Source of the DNA: Candidatus Polarisedimenticolia bacterium
Lineage (GTDB): Bacteria > Acidobacteriota > Polarisedimenticolia > Gp22-AA2 > AA152
Assembly: GCA_035764505.1 (NCBI GenBank)
Contig: DASTZC010000146.1
Coordinates: forward strand, 1 to 42,827
Direction of reading: 5' to 3'
DNA: 42,827 nt
In this document: positions 31,859 through 40,475 of the stretch, one piece after another
How positions within the stretch are numbered: the first letter of the stretch is position 1
How the letters are laid out: each line of letters opens with the position of its first letter
Program-made: the position numbers and the translations under genes
Notes under the pieces: model-generated
What the model saw: only the letters and a program-made list of their open reading frames with translations
Told to the model about the DNA's origin: nothing
Databases searched by the model: none

Positions 31859-33349
31859 ATGACAAGATTGTCGTGGATAATTCTTTCATCGTTCGTAATT
31901 GTGTTCTTGAGTCTCGCTGCGCTTCCTTGCCAGGCCTCGGCGGCCCCACAGCCTTCGAAAACTCCTCCGGCCTCCATCCTGGGGCCATGTCATCGTTCCG
32001 ATCTGGATGAAAAGGCGCTCTGCGGCAAGGTCGAGGTCTTCGAGGACCGGAAGGCACGGACGGGGCGAAAGATTTCCCTCAACATCATCGTGGTGCCGGC
32101 AACGGGCCAGCCTCACGCGACCGATCCGGTCTTCTGGCTGCATGGCGGTCCGGGGGCCGCGTCCACCGAGCTCGCCGGCGAGTCGAACGATGGGTTCCTG
32201 GGGCTTCTGAAGAGTCGCCGAGATCTCGTCTTCGTCGATCAGCGCGGAACCGGTGAGTCGAATCCCCTTCAATGCGACCTGGGAGACGATCCTGCCGATC
32301 TCGCCGGCTTCTTCGGGCCGCTGTTCCCGCCCGAGAAGGTACGTGCCTGCCGCCAGCAGCTGGAAAAGGTCGCGAACCTCAAGCTCTATACAACACCCAT
32401 CGCCATGGACGACCTCGACGAAGTGCGCGCGGCTCTCGGCTACGACAAGATCAACCTGGTGGCGGCCTCCTATGGAACGATCGCGGCCTTCGTCTACATG
32501 CGCCAGCATCCCGAGCACGTGCGCGCCGTGTTTCTCGCCGGGGTAGCCAACACCAACGTCCGGCAGCCGCTGCCCTTCGCCGCGGCCGCGCAGCACTCGA
32601 TGGAGCTTCTCTTCACCGATTGCGCCGCCGATCCCGAGTGCGGCAGGAATTTCCCCAATCTGCGCGACGAGTTCAACGCCGTGTTGAAGAGATTCGACGC
32701 AGGTCCGGTCACCGCCAGGCTCACCAATCCGATGACCCAACAGCTCGTGTCGGTGTCGATACCGCGCGAGAACTTCGTCGAGCGGATCCGGCTGTTGCTC
32801 TACACGACCGAGTCAGCACGCTACCTCCCCTGGATCATCCACAGCGCCCGCCAGGATGATTTCCTGCCGTTCGAGGCCATCTCCCTGCGCTACAACGTGG
32901 GAAGCATCCTGGCGCGCGGCATGTACTTCACCGTGACCTGCTCGGAGAGCGTCCCCTTCATCACGGATGAGGACATCCGCCGGGAAACCCGCGATACCTT
33001 CGTTGGCGATTACCGCGTCCGGGCGCACCAGGAAGCCTGCAAGGAGTGGCCGAAAGGAGACATCCCGCGGAGCTACACCCAGCAGGTGGACTCTTCCCTT
33101 CCCGTCCTGATGATTTCCGGAGAGCTGGACGGATCGGTGACTCCGAAGCTCGCGGCCGAGGCGCTGGCGCACCTGCCAAAGGGCCGTCGTGTTCCCATCC
33201 GTTACTATGGCCACCAGGTCGACGATGCCTGCGTCTGGCGGATGATCTCGGACTTCATCGAGGCGGCCTCGACCGAGAAAATCGACGCCTCCTGCGCCGA
33301 CAAGATACGCCGCCCCTCGTTCCCCAAAGAGCTCAAGGTCCAGTTCTAG
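31859..33349 (+). CDS. Secreted alpha/beta hydrolase of the TAP/proline iminopeptidase-like type
   Basis: The 496-residue protein has a signal peptide (about 1-28) and an alpha/beta hydrolase fold. The oxyanion HGGPG is at 95-99, followed by DQRGTGES. The nucleophile is S204 in AASYGT, where the usual GGSYGT has Ala for the first Gly. The C-terminal TAP-like part has 'MISGELDGSVTP' (acid) and 'YYGHQVDDAC' (His). The Cys pairs suggest disulfides in the periplasm. The family removes short peptides or hydrolyses esters; the substrate is unknown. The ATG at 31859 has only a modest GGGGGA ribosome site. Confidence 0.88.
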   Translation: MTRLSWIILSSFVIVFLSLAALPCQASAAPQPSKTPPASILGPCHRSDLDEKALCGKVEVFEDRKARTGRKISLNIIVVPATGQPHATDPVFWLHGGPGAASTELAGESNDGFLGLLKSRRDLVFVDQRGTGESNPLQCDLGDDPADLAGFFGPLFPPEKVRACRQQLEKVANLKLYTTPIAMDDLDEVRAALGYDKINLVAASYGTIAAFVYMRQHPEHVRAVFLAGVANTNVRQPLPFAAAAQHSMELLFTDCAADPECGRNFPNLRDEFNAVLKRFDAGPVTARLTNPMTQQLVSVSIPRENFVERIRLLLYTTESARYLPWIIHSARQDDFLPFEAISLRYNVGSILARGMYFTVTCSESVPFITDEDIRRETRDTFVGDYRVRAHQEACKEWPKGDIPRSYTQQVDSSLPVLMISGELDGSVTPKLAAEALAHLPKGRRVPIRYYGHQVDDACVWRMISDFIEAASTEKIDASCADKIRRPSFPKELKVQF

Positions 33350-33422
33350 GTTCATCCGCCTCCCTCGAGCGGCATTCCGCGCAACCATGCCTCCATCAAG
33401 GCTTTCCAGCCAGGTCCCCCCA

Positions 33423-33451
33423 TTGCCGTGACGCGGGGCTTTATGTATAGT
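33423..33451 (+). promoter_or_regulatory. Sigma70-like promoter of the PEGA gene
   Basis: TTGCCG (33423-33428) and TATAGT (33446-33451) are separated by 17 bases. Transcription would start near 33458, about 42 bases before the chosen ATG at 33500. Confidence 0.45.
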
Positions 33452-33499
33452 TCTTGCAGGGTTGCCGAAGAGTCACAATCCGAAGTGAGGGTCACTCCC

Positions 33500-34546
33500 A
33501 TGCAGATGAATCGCCACCTTGGCCGGGGGAGGGCCATTTCGTCCTCCCTGGCCGCAGTCGCTTGTCTTCTCGCCTGGTCGTCCGCGCAGGCGGCAAACCG
33601 CCCGAGCATGCAAGAGCTCCTCGCCACGCAAAAACTCGAAAAGGTCCAGACTCCCGTTCCTCTCCCACTGCGCATCGCTTCGGTCGTGGTCTCCGAGGAG
33701 GCGGGAAAGAACGGCGATGTCGACGACCGCTGGGATTCCCGCGATGCGTTCCGGGGGACCTATGCCGACGAGTTTCGCCAGGGGCTCGCCTATTACCTGA
33801 AGGAGCGGGGCTTCAAGGTGGTCTCCTCCAAGGGGGCCATATCGGCCCGGATTTACATCGACCGGTTCAAAGGCTTCAAGCGATCGGGCCAGTATGGGGG
33901 TGACCTGAGAGGAACGATGGTCCTGCGGCTCAACGGCAAGGAGATCGGCAGCAATCAGCTTTTCGAGAACATCAGCTACGAGGACGACTCGGAGGAGCAG
34001 GCTGCTTTTGCCAAGGAGTTCTATCTCGAGAAGGTGAGCTTCCCAACGGTTCTCTTCTACAACCTGACCGTCAGCTTGTATGACTCCATCGCGCAGGGAA
34101 TTCAGGAGGCCGCCTCCGACGCCGGCCTCGAGATCCCGCCGCCTGTCCAGGGAAGGGCCCCCATGCTTCGCGAAGGCATCCCGGCGGCGGTCCCCGCGGT
34201 GGCTCCGCCACCTCCGCCGGTCCACGAGGCTGCTCCGCCGGTGGCTCTCAAGACGGTGCCTCCGCCGAGGCCCCCGCGTGAGATGCCCAAGACCGGCATC
34301 CTGACGATTGAAAGCACTCCGGATGACGCCGAAATCTACCTGGACTCCAGGCTGCTGGCCACGACGCCGGCGAGGAGACTGCACCTTTCCGCGGGCGACC
34401 ACTCCATCATGGTCAAGAAGGCGGGTTACGTGGACTGGGTGCGGGAGTTCACCGTCCTCGAGGACACCGACCTGACGCTCAAAGCAACCTTGGAGCCCAA
34501 CTCCCCGCCTCAGGAGCAGCCGGAGGAAGAGATCCTCAAGCAGTAA
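33500..34546 (+). CDS. Exported PEGA-domain protein
   Basis: The 348-residue protein has a signal peptide ending in SSAQA-A. A middle domain of unknown type follows (about 50-215; 'FRQGLAYYLKERGFKVVSSKGAISARIYIDRFKG'), then a Pro-rich linker (about 220-265) and a C-terminal PEGA domain ('GILTIESTPDDAEIYLDSRLLATTPARRLHLSAGDHSIMVKKAGY'). PEGA domains are small beta modules of extracytoplasmic proteins. The middle part resembles lipoproteins that assemble in the outer membrane but has no lipobox. I chose the ATG at 33500, which follows GAGGG, because the longer frame starts inside the promoter. A copy of the dispersed repeat starts right after its stop codon. Confidence 0.82.
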   Translation: MQMNRHLGRGRAISSSLAAVACLLAWSSAQAANRPSMQELLATQKLEKVQTPVPLPLRIASVVVSEEAGKNGDVDDRWDSRDAFRGTYADEFRQGLAYYLKERGFKVVSSKGAISARIYIDRFKGFKRSGQYGGDLRGTMVLRLNGKEIGSNQLFENISYEDDSEEQAAFAKEFYLEKVSFPTVLFYNLTVSLYDSIAQGIQEAASDAGLEIPPPVQGRAPMLREGIPAAVPAVAPPPPPVHEAAPPVALKTVPPPRPPREMPKTGILTIESTPDDAEIYLDSRLLATTPARRLHLSAGDHSIMVKKAGYVDWVREFTVLEDTDLTLKATLEPNSPPQEQPEEEILKQ

Positions 34547-34608
34547 GTGGGCAGGGGCACCGTTGGACGCGGCGGCAAGGGCGGCCGCGCGTCAACGGCC
34601 GGCACTTA
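34547..34608 (-). repeat. Dispersed hairpin repeat, copy 3
   Basis: Read on the minus strand, the core matches copy 2 at 11.9 kb except for a few bases and one indel after the GCGGCCGC block. The hairpin arms are conserved. It begins immediately after the stop codon of the PEGA gene, where it could act as a terminator or mRNA-stabilising hairpin. Confidence 0.82.
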
Positions 34609-34890
34609 TTCAGGGGGAAGCAGAAGGTCTCTATCGGAGATTGGGTGAACGCCGGAGGCCGGAAGTGAGCTTCTTGCACTGATAGACCGAGACTTTCTGG
34701 CTGGGGATTAATGATTTTGCCCTCCCAACCTCTACTCAATCCGCGAAGGTAACCTAGTTCCCTGCCTGGTTCCGATGCTTCGAGATTTGCCATCCCTCTG
34801 ATCGGATGGGACCTCCGAACCTCCTTCTCTTAAATTCATTCTCAACTCATCAAGACGGCGGCATGGGCTCGACGTTGCCCCGTCGGCATG

Positions 34891-34950
34891 TTCAAGTGTC
34901 GGCGGTTGACGCGCGGCCGCTCCTTGCCGTCGCGTCCAAGGTGCCCCTGC
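34891..34950 (+). repeat. Dispersed hairpin repeat, copy 4
   Basis: The core starts at TTCAAGTG and runs through GCCCCTGC. Compared with copy 2 it has a few substitutions and one missing base. Its outer arm is less well paired (GGTTGACGCG against CGCGTCCAAGG). It faces copy 3 in inverted orientation. Confidence 0.78.
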
Positions 34951-35099
34951 TCACTCAGAAGGCCGCCCGTCGCCTCGCTACAGCCAAAGCCTTCTGAGGA
35001 TTTGAGATGTTGGCCCGGTGAGCGGTGTCATTGTCGGCGATTCCGAGAAACCTCAGAACGATCGGCCGGGAAAGCGGTCTTTAGTTGAGGGCGGCGACA

Positions 35100-35708
35100 G
35101 TGGGGCAGGCATTCCCGGAAGACGAGTCGCTTGCCCGTTTGAAGGGGGCGGCTCGATCAGCGGAGACGGAAGCGATGAAGACCGCTGCGACGGACATCGA
35201 GTCCGTCGTCCGGGAGCAGGCGCGGTTCGTATTCAAGGTGGCCTATTCCATGCTGCGCAACGTGGAGGACGCTGAAGATGCGGTGCAGGAAACCTTCCTG
35301 CGGGTGCATCGCAGCGGAGAGCTGCCAAACGTCCGTGAGATGAAGTCGTGGCTGGCGCGAATCGCGTTCCGCGTGGCGCTGGACTGCATCCAGCGGCGAC
35401 CGAAAGGGGAGCTGGGAGAGCTGATCGAGGCCGGCTTCCAGGCGCGCTCGGGGGAAGCGGGTGCCGAACGGCACCTCCTGCAACAGGAGCAAGCGGCGAT
35501 CCTGCACCGCCTTATCGTGACCCTGCCCGAGGATCTGCGGCACACGCTCGTGCTCTCGACAGTCGAGGAGATGAGCTCGGTGGAGATCGGCAAGGTGCTG
35601 GGAGTCCCGGAAGCGACGGTGCGAACGCGCCTGTTCCGCGCCCGGCAGATGCTGAAGGAGAAGCTCTTGGTTCGGATGGGAGTCGGTGATGGTACCAGAC
35701 GATCCTGA
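35100..35708 (+). CDS. ECF-family RNA polymerase sigma factor
   Basis: The product has 202 residues if GTG at 35100 is used (GAGGG upstream), or 177 residues from the ATG at 35175 (GGAG upstream); either fits. Region 2 is 'FKVAYSMLRNVEDAEDAVQETFLRVHRS', with the RNA polymerase contact helix and -10 reading motif. Region 4 is 'LPEDLRHTLVLSTVEEMSSVEIGKVLGVPEATVRTRLFRARQML', the -35 HTH. It overlaps the next gene by 20 bases. That gene has one membrane helix and is probably the anti-sigma partner, so the pair responds to an envelope signal. Confidence 0.92.
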   Translation: MGQAFPEDESLARLKGAARSAETEAMKTAATDIESVVREQARFVFKVAYSMLRNVEDAEDAVQETFLRVHRSGELPNVREMKSWLARIAFRVALDCIQRRPKGELGELIEAGFQARSGEAGAERHLLQQEQAAILHRLIVTLPEDLRHTLVLSTVEEMSSVEIGKVLGVPEATVRTRLFRARQMLKEKLLVRMGVGDGTRRS

Positions 35709-36387
35709 GCGAAAAATGGACGGGTGGCTGGACGAAGCGCTTGCGCGCTACAGCGACACAGAGCCGCTCGCGGGCCTCGAGGGACGCGTCATGGACAGGC
35801 TCGCTGCGGAGAAGCGTGGGCTGCCTCATCGCTGGCGGAAGGCGTGGGCGCCGGCCCTGGCGGCGGCCGCGGCCGTGATCCTCGTGACGCTGGTGGTGGT
35901 CCGGAATCGCAGCTTGTCACTCGAGACCGTCTCGACCAAAGACCGTCCGGCTCAGAATCCAGCCGCACTTTCAGTGGCGAAAGCCCAGGAGCTGGCTCCG
36001 GAGATGACGGAGCACGGCGGTGGCAGTGAGGCGGAGGAGTCGAGGCCGCAGGGCCTGACAGGGTCTGCGCCATCCCCGGGAAGAGGCCCCGACGCTCCCC
36101 GGGCAGCCGGCAAACCTCAGGCCAAAGGCAGTCCAGGAATCCATCATGGTGTCAGGTCGGCCTCGAGGGTCACATCGCATCCGCGTAACGGAACTGTGTT
36201 CCCCGCGCCGGCGCCGCTGAGCGAGCAGGAACGTCTGGTGCTGGCTGCCATGCAAAGCGGGCTTCTATCGTCTCCCCGGCCGGAAATTCCGCCGGGCGAC
36301 GAGCCGCTGCCCCAGGTGAGCATTCAGGAGATTGAGATCAGGCCATTGCAGGAAATAAAACCTATAGGGACGGAGGAGGACCTATGA
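35689..36387 (+). CDS. Single-pass membrane protein, probable anti-sigma factor
   Basis: The 232-residue protein has a short cytoplasmic N-terminus (DGWLDEALARYSDTEPLAGLEGRVMDRL), one membrane helix (about 49-69, AWAPALAAAAAVILVTLVVV) and a long Pro/Gly-rich periplasmic part. The N-terminal helix with 'LAGLEGRVMDRL' is typical of putative anti-sigma proteins next to ECF genes in Acidobacteriota, but there is no HxxxCxxC zinc motif. The function is therefore assigned by context. I used the ATG at 35689 (GGGAG upstream) rather than the GTG just before. It overlaps the sigma gene by 20 bases and the next gene by 4. Confidence 0.75.
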   Translation: MVPDDPERKMDGWLDEALARYSDTEPLAGLEGRVMDRLAAEKRGLPHRWRKAWAPALAAAAAVILVTLVVVRNRSLSLETVSTKDRPAQNPAALSVAKAQELAPEMTEHGGGSEAEESRPQGLTGSAPSPGRGPDAPRAAGKPQAKGSPGIHHGVRSASRVTSHPRNGTVFPAPAPLSEQERLVLAAMQSGLLSSPRPEIPPGDEPLPQVSIQEIEIRPLQEIKPIGTEEDL

Positions 36388-36887
36388 GAAAGAGCTTCAA
36401 GTGGCTGGCCGTGGCGGTGATGGTTTTGGGACTGTTTCCGTTGGTGGCGAGGGCCGAGGACGAAAAGGGCGAGATCTGGAAGTTCTACAAGCTGGATTTC
36501 GTCGTGCGCGAGCTCGAGGGAGAAAAGACCGTGAGCACCCGGAATTACACGCTGATGACGAAGTCGGGAGACTGGCAGCAGCTGCGCGTCGGGACCCGGG
36601 TGCCGATTTCAACGGAAGAGAAAAAGATCTCGTACACGGACGTCGGCCTTTCCGTGGATTGCCGGATTCTGGATGGTCCCCGCACTCCCTTCCTGGTGGC
36701 CAAGGCGGAGATCTCGAGCTTCGCCAATGCCGAAAGCGAGAAGAGCGGGACGCCGCTGATGCGCCACGTGCAGATGAACACTTCGGCCCCGATTACCCTC
36801 GGAAAGCCCGTAGTGATCAGCGGCGTGGACGAATTGACCAGCAACCACCGGTTCCAGCTCGAGGTCACCGCCACCGAGCTGAAATAG
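36384..36887 (+). CDS. Secreted protein of unknown function, third gene of the sigma operon
   Basis: The 167-residue product has a signal peptide (MRKSFKWLAVAVMVLGLFPLVARA). A beta-rich domain follows ('WKFYKLDFVVRELEGEKTVSTRNYTLMT', 'RVGTRVPI', 'SYTDVGLSVDCRI'), ending in 'HRFQLEVTATELK'. It contains one Cys. I recall similar proteins as hypotheticals in Acidobacteriota. The start overlaps the stop of the anti-sigma candidate (ATGA). Its fixed place in the sigma operon suggests a periplasmic target or input of the system. Confidence 0.8.
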   Translation: MRKSFKWLAVAVMVLGLFPLVARAEDEKGEIWKFYKLDFVVRELEGEKTVSTRNYTLMTKSGDWQQLRVGTRVPISTEEKKISYTDVGLSVDCRILDGPRTPFLVAKAEISSFANAESEKSGTPLMRHVQMNTSAPITLGKPVVISGVDELTSNHRFQLEVTATELK

Positions 36888-36932
36888 AGATGGCCAAGGA
36901 TCCGCTCGCTGCAGGGTCGGGTATCCCCTTTC

Positions 36933-36955
36933 AGCGTTGACCCACCGTCGACGCT
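36933..36955. terminator. Hairpin between convergent genes, probable bidirectional terminator
   Basis: AGCGTTGAC (36933-36941), loop CCACC and GTCGACGCT (36947-36955) form a 9-bp stem with one G-T pair. It lies in the 77-bp gap between the convergent secreted-protein and BON genes. There is no T-run. Confidence 0.5.
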
Positions 36956-36964
36956 CCAGGAGGA

Positions 36965-37501
36965 TTACTGGAAATTGGCCTGGACGTCCTTCACACCCTC
37001 GGTGTTTCTGGCCAGCTCGATGGCACGATTCCTCTCGGCCTCGCCGGAGACCGCGCCGGTCAGGTACACGACTCCGTCCCGGGTGTCCACATCGATCTTC
37101 AGGCCCTTCACGTTGGGATCGTCCAGGAGCTTCGCCTTCACCCGCATCGTGATCCCCGCGTCATCGATGCGCTCGCCGACCGTGCGGTCCGGACTCGGAG
37201 CATCGCCCGTCGCGGCTCCGACTTTCACCGAGATCATGTCGTTCACATCCCGCACGCCCTTCGTATCGCGCGCCAGCTGGATCGCCCGGTCCTTGCCCTC
37301 CTGACTGTCGATGTTACCGGTCAGCGTGACGACTCCATTGGCGGTGTCGACGTTGATCTCCGACGCATTGACTTTGCTGTCGGCTGCGAGCTTGGTCTTG
37401 ACCATGCCCGTGATCGCGGCATCGCTGGTCCCCTTGCAGGAAATGACAAGGGATGCCATCGCCGCAAGAATGAGAAATGAGAAGGTTCTCTGCTGTCTCA
37501 T
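36965..37501 (-). CDS. Lipoprotein with two BON domains
   Basis: The 178-residue protein has a lipoprotein signal: hydrophobic segment 8-20 and lipobox VISC with C22. Two BON domains follow at about 27-93 and 108-178. Each has the repeated pattern 'VNASEINVDTANGVVTLTGNI...A.ELARDTKGVRDV'. BON domains bind phospholipids or peptidoglycan-associated partners, as in OsmY and DolP, and help envelope stability under stress. GAGGAG precedes the ATG. The gene is convergent with the sigma operon and divergent from nothing close by. Confidence 0.92.
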   Translation of the reverse strand: MRQQRTFSFLILAAMASLVISCKGTSDAAITGMVKTKLAADSKVNASEINVDTANGVVTLTGNIDSQEGKDRAIQLARDTKGVRDVNDMISVKVGAATGDAPSPDRTVGERIDDAGITMRVKAKLLDDPNVKGLKIDVDTRDGVVYLTGAVSGEAERNRAIELARNTEGVKDVQANFQ

Positions 37502-37772
37502 GTCTGCTCCTCAGATACGGCTTACGTTACAGAATGCTCTGCGAACCACTTTGCCGAGAATAGCAGACTCCGTGCCCCTGGCCCACCTTGTACCCTGTCG
37601 CTAGGCGTGCGGAAGCCTGAGCGCACCAGGTACGGGAGACCTGCATTCACCGGTGACCGAAGGCGGAGATGGGAGAGCTGACCGAGGTTCCAGGCACGGA
37701 GGAAAGGGTGCGGAACGGCTTCTCGTCGCAACGGGAGCGAGCGGCGCTATCACACCGGTTGATGGTGACGCC

Positions 37773-40469
37773 TCACTCGCAGCGCAGCGCTTCGGTGGGG
37801 GCGATGCGCGCCGCTCGCCGGGCCGGCAAGTAGGCGGCCGCCATTGTCGCCAGGAGCATCGCCGGCACGACCATCGCATAGACGGTCAGGTCGACCCCGC
37901 CGAGGTTGAACAGCATGGAGTTCATCATCTTCTCGACGGCGAACCCCATCGCCAGACCGATCCCCGTACCCATTCCCACCAGCACGAGTCCCTTGCGCAT
38001 CACCAGGCGCAGCACGTCGCGGGGCTGCGCCCCCAGGGCCATGCGGATCCCGATCTCCCGCGTCCTCCGGCTGACGTTGTAGGCGATGAGGCCGTACAGG
38101 CCGGCAATCGTGAGGAGCAGGCCGATGGCGCCCAGCGATCCGACCAGCCGGATGGCGGCCCCCGGTCCTTCCACGACGTGATACCGGTACAGATCCTCGT
38201 AGCTTCGGGTCGACAGCACCGGCATGTCGGCATCCAGCCCTCGGACGACCTCCTTGAGGGGCGCGACGATCTGCAGCGGGTCGCCGCTCGTCTTCAGCAT
38301 CAGAATCATGCGCGGCAGCGGATGCTGCGTCCGAGGCAGGTAGACGAAATCGGCCGGCCTCTCGTTGGGCGTCCGGTACTTGATGGTCCGGGCCACCCCG
38401 ACGATCTCGACCCGCTCGCCCGTGGCGTTCTCCAGCCGGATCTGCTTGCCCAGCACCTCCTCGCCCGGCCAGTAATGATTCGCGAGCTGCTCATTCACCA
38501 CCGCCACGCGCGGCGTGTCTTCCGTGTCGGAAGGCAGAAAACCACGGCCGCGCAGGATCGGGACACCCATGGTTTCGAAGAACCCCGGGTCGATGGCATC
38601 CATCAAGGAGGTGAAGTTCTCGCGATCGCGCGGCATCGGAACGCCCTCCGGCACGAAGGCAAGGACGGCGAAGGTGTCGAGAATGAGCGGCGGATTCTCC
38701 GTCAGCGTTGCGTTCACGACTCCCGGCATCTCGCGCGCGCCCGCGACCAGCTGGTCGTAGAACCGCCGGGTGCGGGCGACGTCGTATTGCACCAGGCGCG
38801 GATCGAAGCGCGCCAGGAGCAGGCGGCTCTTCACATAGCCCATGCCCTCGGTCATCTCCTGCTGGAAGCCGCGATACATGAGGAAAGCCGCCGCCAGGAG
38901 CATCAGGGAGGTCGACACCTGCGCCACGACCAGGCCGTTGCGTCCCCACAGGCGCTTCCGTCCCGGCTCATCCACGTCGGCCGTCTTGAGACCGGCCACG
39001 AGATCGGTGCGCGTGGCCTGGAGCGCCGGCGTGAGGCCGCAGACCACCGCGCTCACCAGAGATAACAGGAGCGCGATGGTCATCACGCGTCCGTCCATTT
39101 GAAACGGCGGCACCGTCGGGAGCTCGCTGGGAAGCGAGAATCTGGCAAGCCAGTCGAGGACCGTGTCCCCCACGACGATTCCGCCCAACCCGCCCAGGCA
39201 GGCCAGGACCAGGCTTTCCGTCAGCAGGAGCCGCACCAGCCGCAGGCGTCCCGCGCCCAGCGCCAAACGCAAGGCGATTTCACGGGTGCGGGAGCGGGCG
39301 CGGCTCAGCAGGATTCCGGCGACGTTGGTGCAGGCCACCAGGAGGACCGAGAGCGTCAGGACGTTGGTGATCACCATGAACTTCCAGTTGGGATCGTCGG
39401 CCCGCGCGCGCATCTGGAGCTGGGTGTTTACTTCGGCGCCGCGGTCACGATTGGTACGCGGATACTCGCGCTCGAAGCCCTGGGCCAGCGCGGTGATCTC
39501 GGCTTGCGCCTCCTGCTGAGGCGTGTCGTGCCTGAGGCGCGCCCTGATGGTCAGCTCGCGCGCGTCGCGGTCGACGAAGAAATCCTTCTTGGGATCGGCC
39601 GAGAAGAGCCGCGCCATCGCCAGCGGCATATAGAGATCCGGACGATAGAAAACCTGCATGCCCGGGAAGGACTCCGGGGCGACTCCGACCACGGTGAAAT
39701 CCCTGCCGTTCAGCCGCACGGTCCTGCCGACGGCGGAAGGGTCCGCGCCGAATTCCCTTCCCCAGAAGTCGTGGCCCAGGACCACCACGGCATCGCGACC
39801 GGGCACCTGGTCCTCGCTGTCGCGGAAGCCGCGTCCGACCTGCGGCTCGACGCCGAGCACGCGGAAGTAGTTGCCGGAGACCATCATGCCGCCCCGGGCG
39901 CGCGGCATGGCTCCGGGCTCGGCGCTGAAGCCGACGAGGCTGAGGGTGCTGCTGGCGATGACGCCGTCGTAGCTCCTCGTGCCGTCGCGGATATCGCGGT
40001 ACTCGCCGTAGGAGAACTGTCCGAAACGATTGTCCTGGGTCGTGCTCACCAGGGTCACGATGTCGCCTGGATCCCGCACGGGATAGGGTCGGAAGACGAG
40101 CGAGTCGATCCCGCTGAAGGTGGCCGAGCACATTCCTATCGCTACGGCCAGTGTCAGGATCACGAAGCCCGTCAATCCGGGAGAGCGTCCGAGGCTGCGG
40201 ATGGCGTAGCGCAGATCGGCGACGAATTCGGTGAGCCAACGGATGCCGCGCGCGTCGCGCATCCGCTCCTTCTGCTGCTCGAGCCCGTTCATGGCGCGCA
40301 GCGCCGCGTAGCGTGCCTCTTCCGGGGAGAGGCCTCTGGCGAGCCCTTCCTCGATCTTGTTTTCTAGGTGATAGCGCAACTCCTCTTCCATCTCCTCTTC
40401 CACCCGCCGGCCGAGCAGCAGGGACCGCAGGCGAAGCCGCGCGGTGGACCACCAGCGAAAGATGGGCAT
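37773..40469 (-). CDS. ADOP-family duplicated orphan ABC permease (MacB/FtsX-like)
   Basis: The 898-residue membrane protein has an N-terminal cytoplasmic helical part (about 20-70, 'LLGRRVEEEMEEELRYHLENKIEEG'). Two MacB/FtsX units follow, each a periplasmic core domain followed by FtsX helices; the conserved 'RSRTREIALRLALGAGRLRLVRLLL' and 'RRTREIGIRMALGAQPRDVLRLV' mark the two FtsX halves. No ATPase gene is adjacent, as expected for this Acidobacteriota-typical family. The substrate is unknown; drug, peptide or lipid transport is often guessed. It follows the PadR gene by 6 bp, so the regulator is probably co-transcribed and controls it. Confidence 0.93.
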   Translation of the reverse strand: MPIFRWWSTARLRLRSLLLGRRVEEEMEEELRYHLENKIEEGLARGLSPEEARYAALRAMNGLEQQKERMRDARGIRWLTEFVADLRYAIRSLGRSPGLTGFVILTLAVAIGMCSATFSGIDSLVFRPYPVRDPGDIVTLVSTTQDNRFGQFSYGEYRDIRDGTRSYDGVIASSTLSLVGFSAEPGAMPRARGGMMVSGNYFRVLGVEPQVGRGFRDSEDQVPGRDAVVVLGHDFWGREFGADPSAVGRTVRLNGRDFTVVGVAPESFPGMQVFYRPDLYMPLAMARLFSADPKKDFFVDRDARELTIRARLRHDTPQQEAQAEITALAQGFEREYPRTNRDRGAEVNTQLQMRARADDPNWKFMVITNVLTLSVLLVACTNVAGILLSRARSRTREIALRLALGAGRLRLVRLLLTESLVLACLGGLGGIVVGDTVLDWLARFSLPSELPTVPPFQMDGRVMTIALLLSLVSAVVCGLTPALQATRTDLVAGLKTADVDEPGRKRLWGRNGLVVAQVSTSLMLLAAAFLMYRGFQQEMTEGMGYVKSRLLLARFDPRLVQYDVARTRRFYDQLVAGAREMPGVVNATLTENPPLILDTFAVLAFVPEGVPMPRDRENFTSLMDAIDPGFFETMGVPILRGRGFLPSDTEDTPRVAVVNEQLANHYWPGEEVLGKQIRLENATGERVEIVGVARTIKYRTPNERPADFVYLPRTQHPLPRMILMLKTSGDPLQIVAPLKEVVRGLDADMPVLSTRSYEDLYRYHVVEGPGAAIRLVGSLGAIGLLLTIAGLYGLIAYNVSRRTREIGIRMALGAQPRDVLRLVMRKGLVLVGMGTGIGLAMGFAVEKMMNSMLFNLGGVDLTVYAMVVPAMLLATMAAAYLPARRAARIAPTEALRCE

Positions 40470-40475
40470 GGGACG

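Larger units (their letters stand above)
34547..35099. other. Intergenic region with two inverted copies of the dispersed repeat
   Basis: This 553-bp stretch holds no convincing gene. Repeat copy 3 (minus orientation) follows the stop codon of the PEGA gene, and copy 4 (plus) lies at 34891-34950. The roughly 280 bp between them look lower in GC than the neighbouring genes. The promoter of the sigma factor gene should lie in the last 140 bp, but I could not fix it. Confidence 0.6.

Noticed and set aside
37502-37772. Sigma54-type promoter (TGGCC...) between the BON gene and the permease
   Set aside because: The GG and GC elements do not match at the needed spacing; no clear promoter could be fixed in this 271-bp gap.
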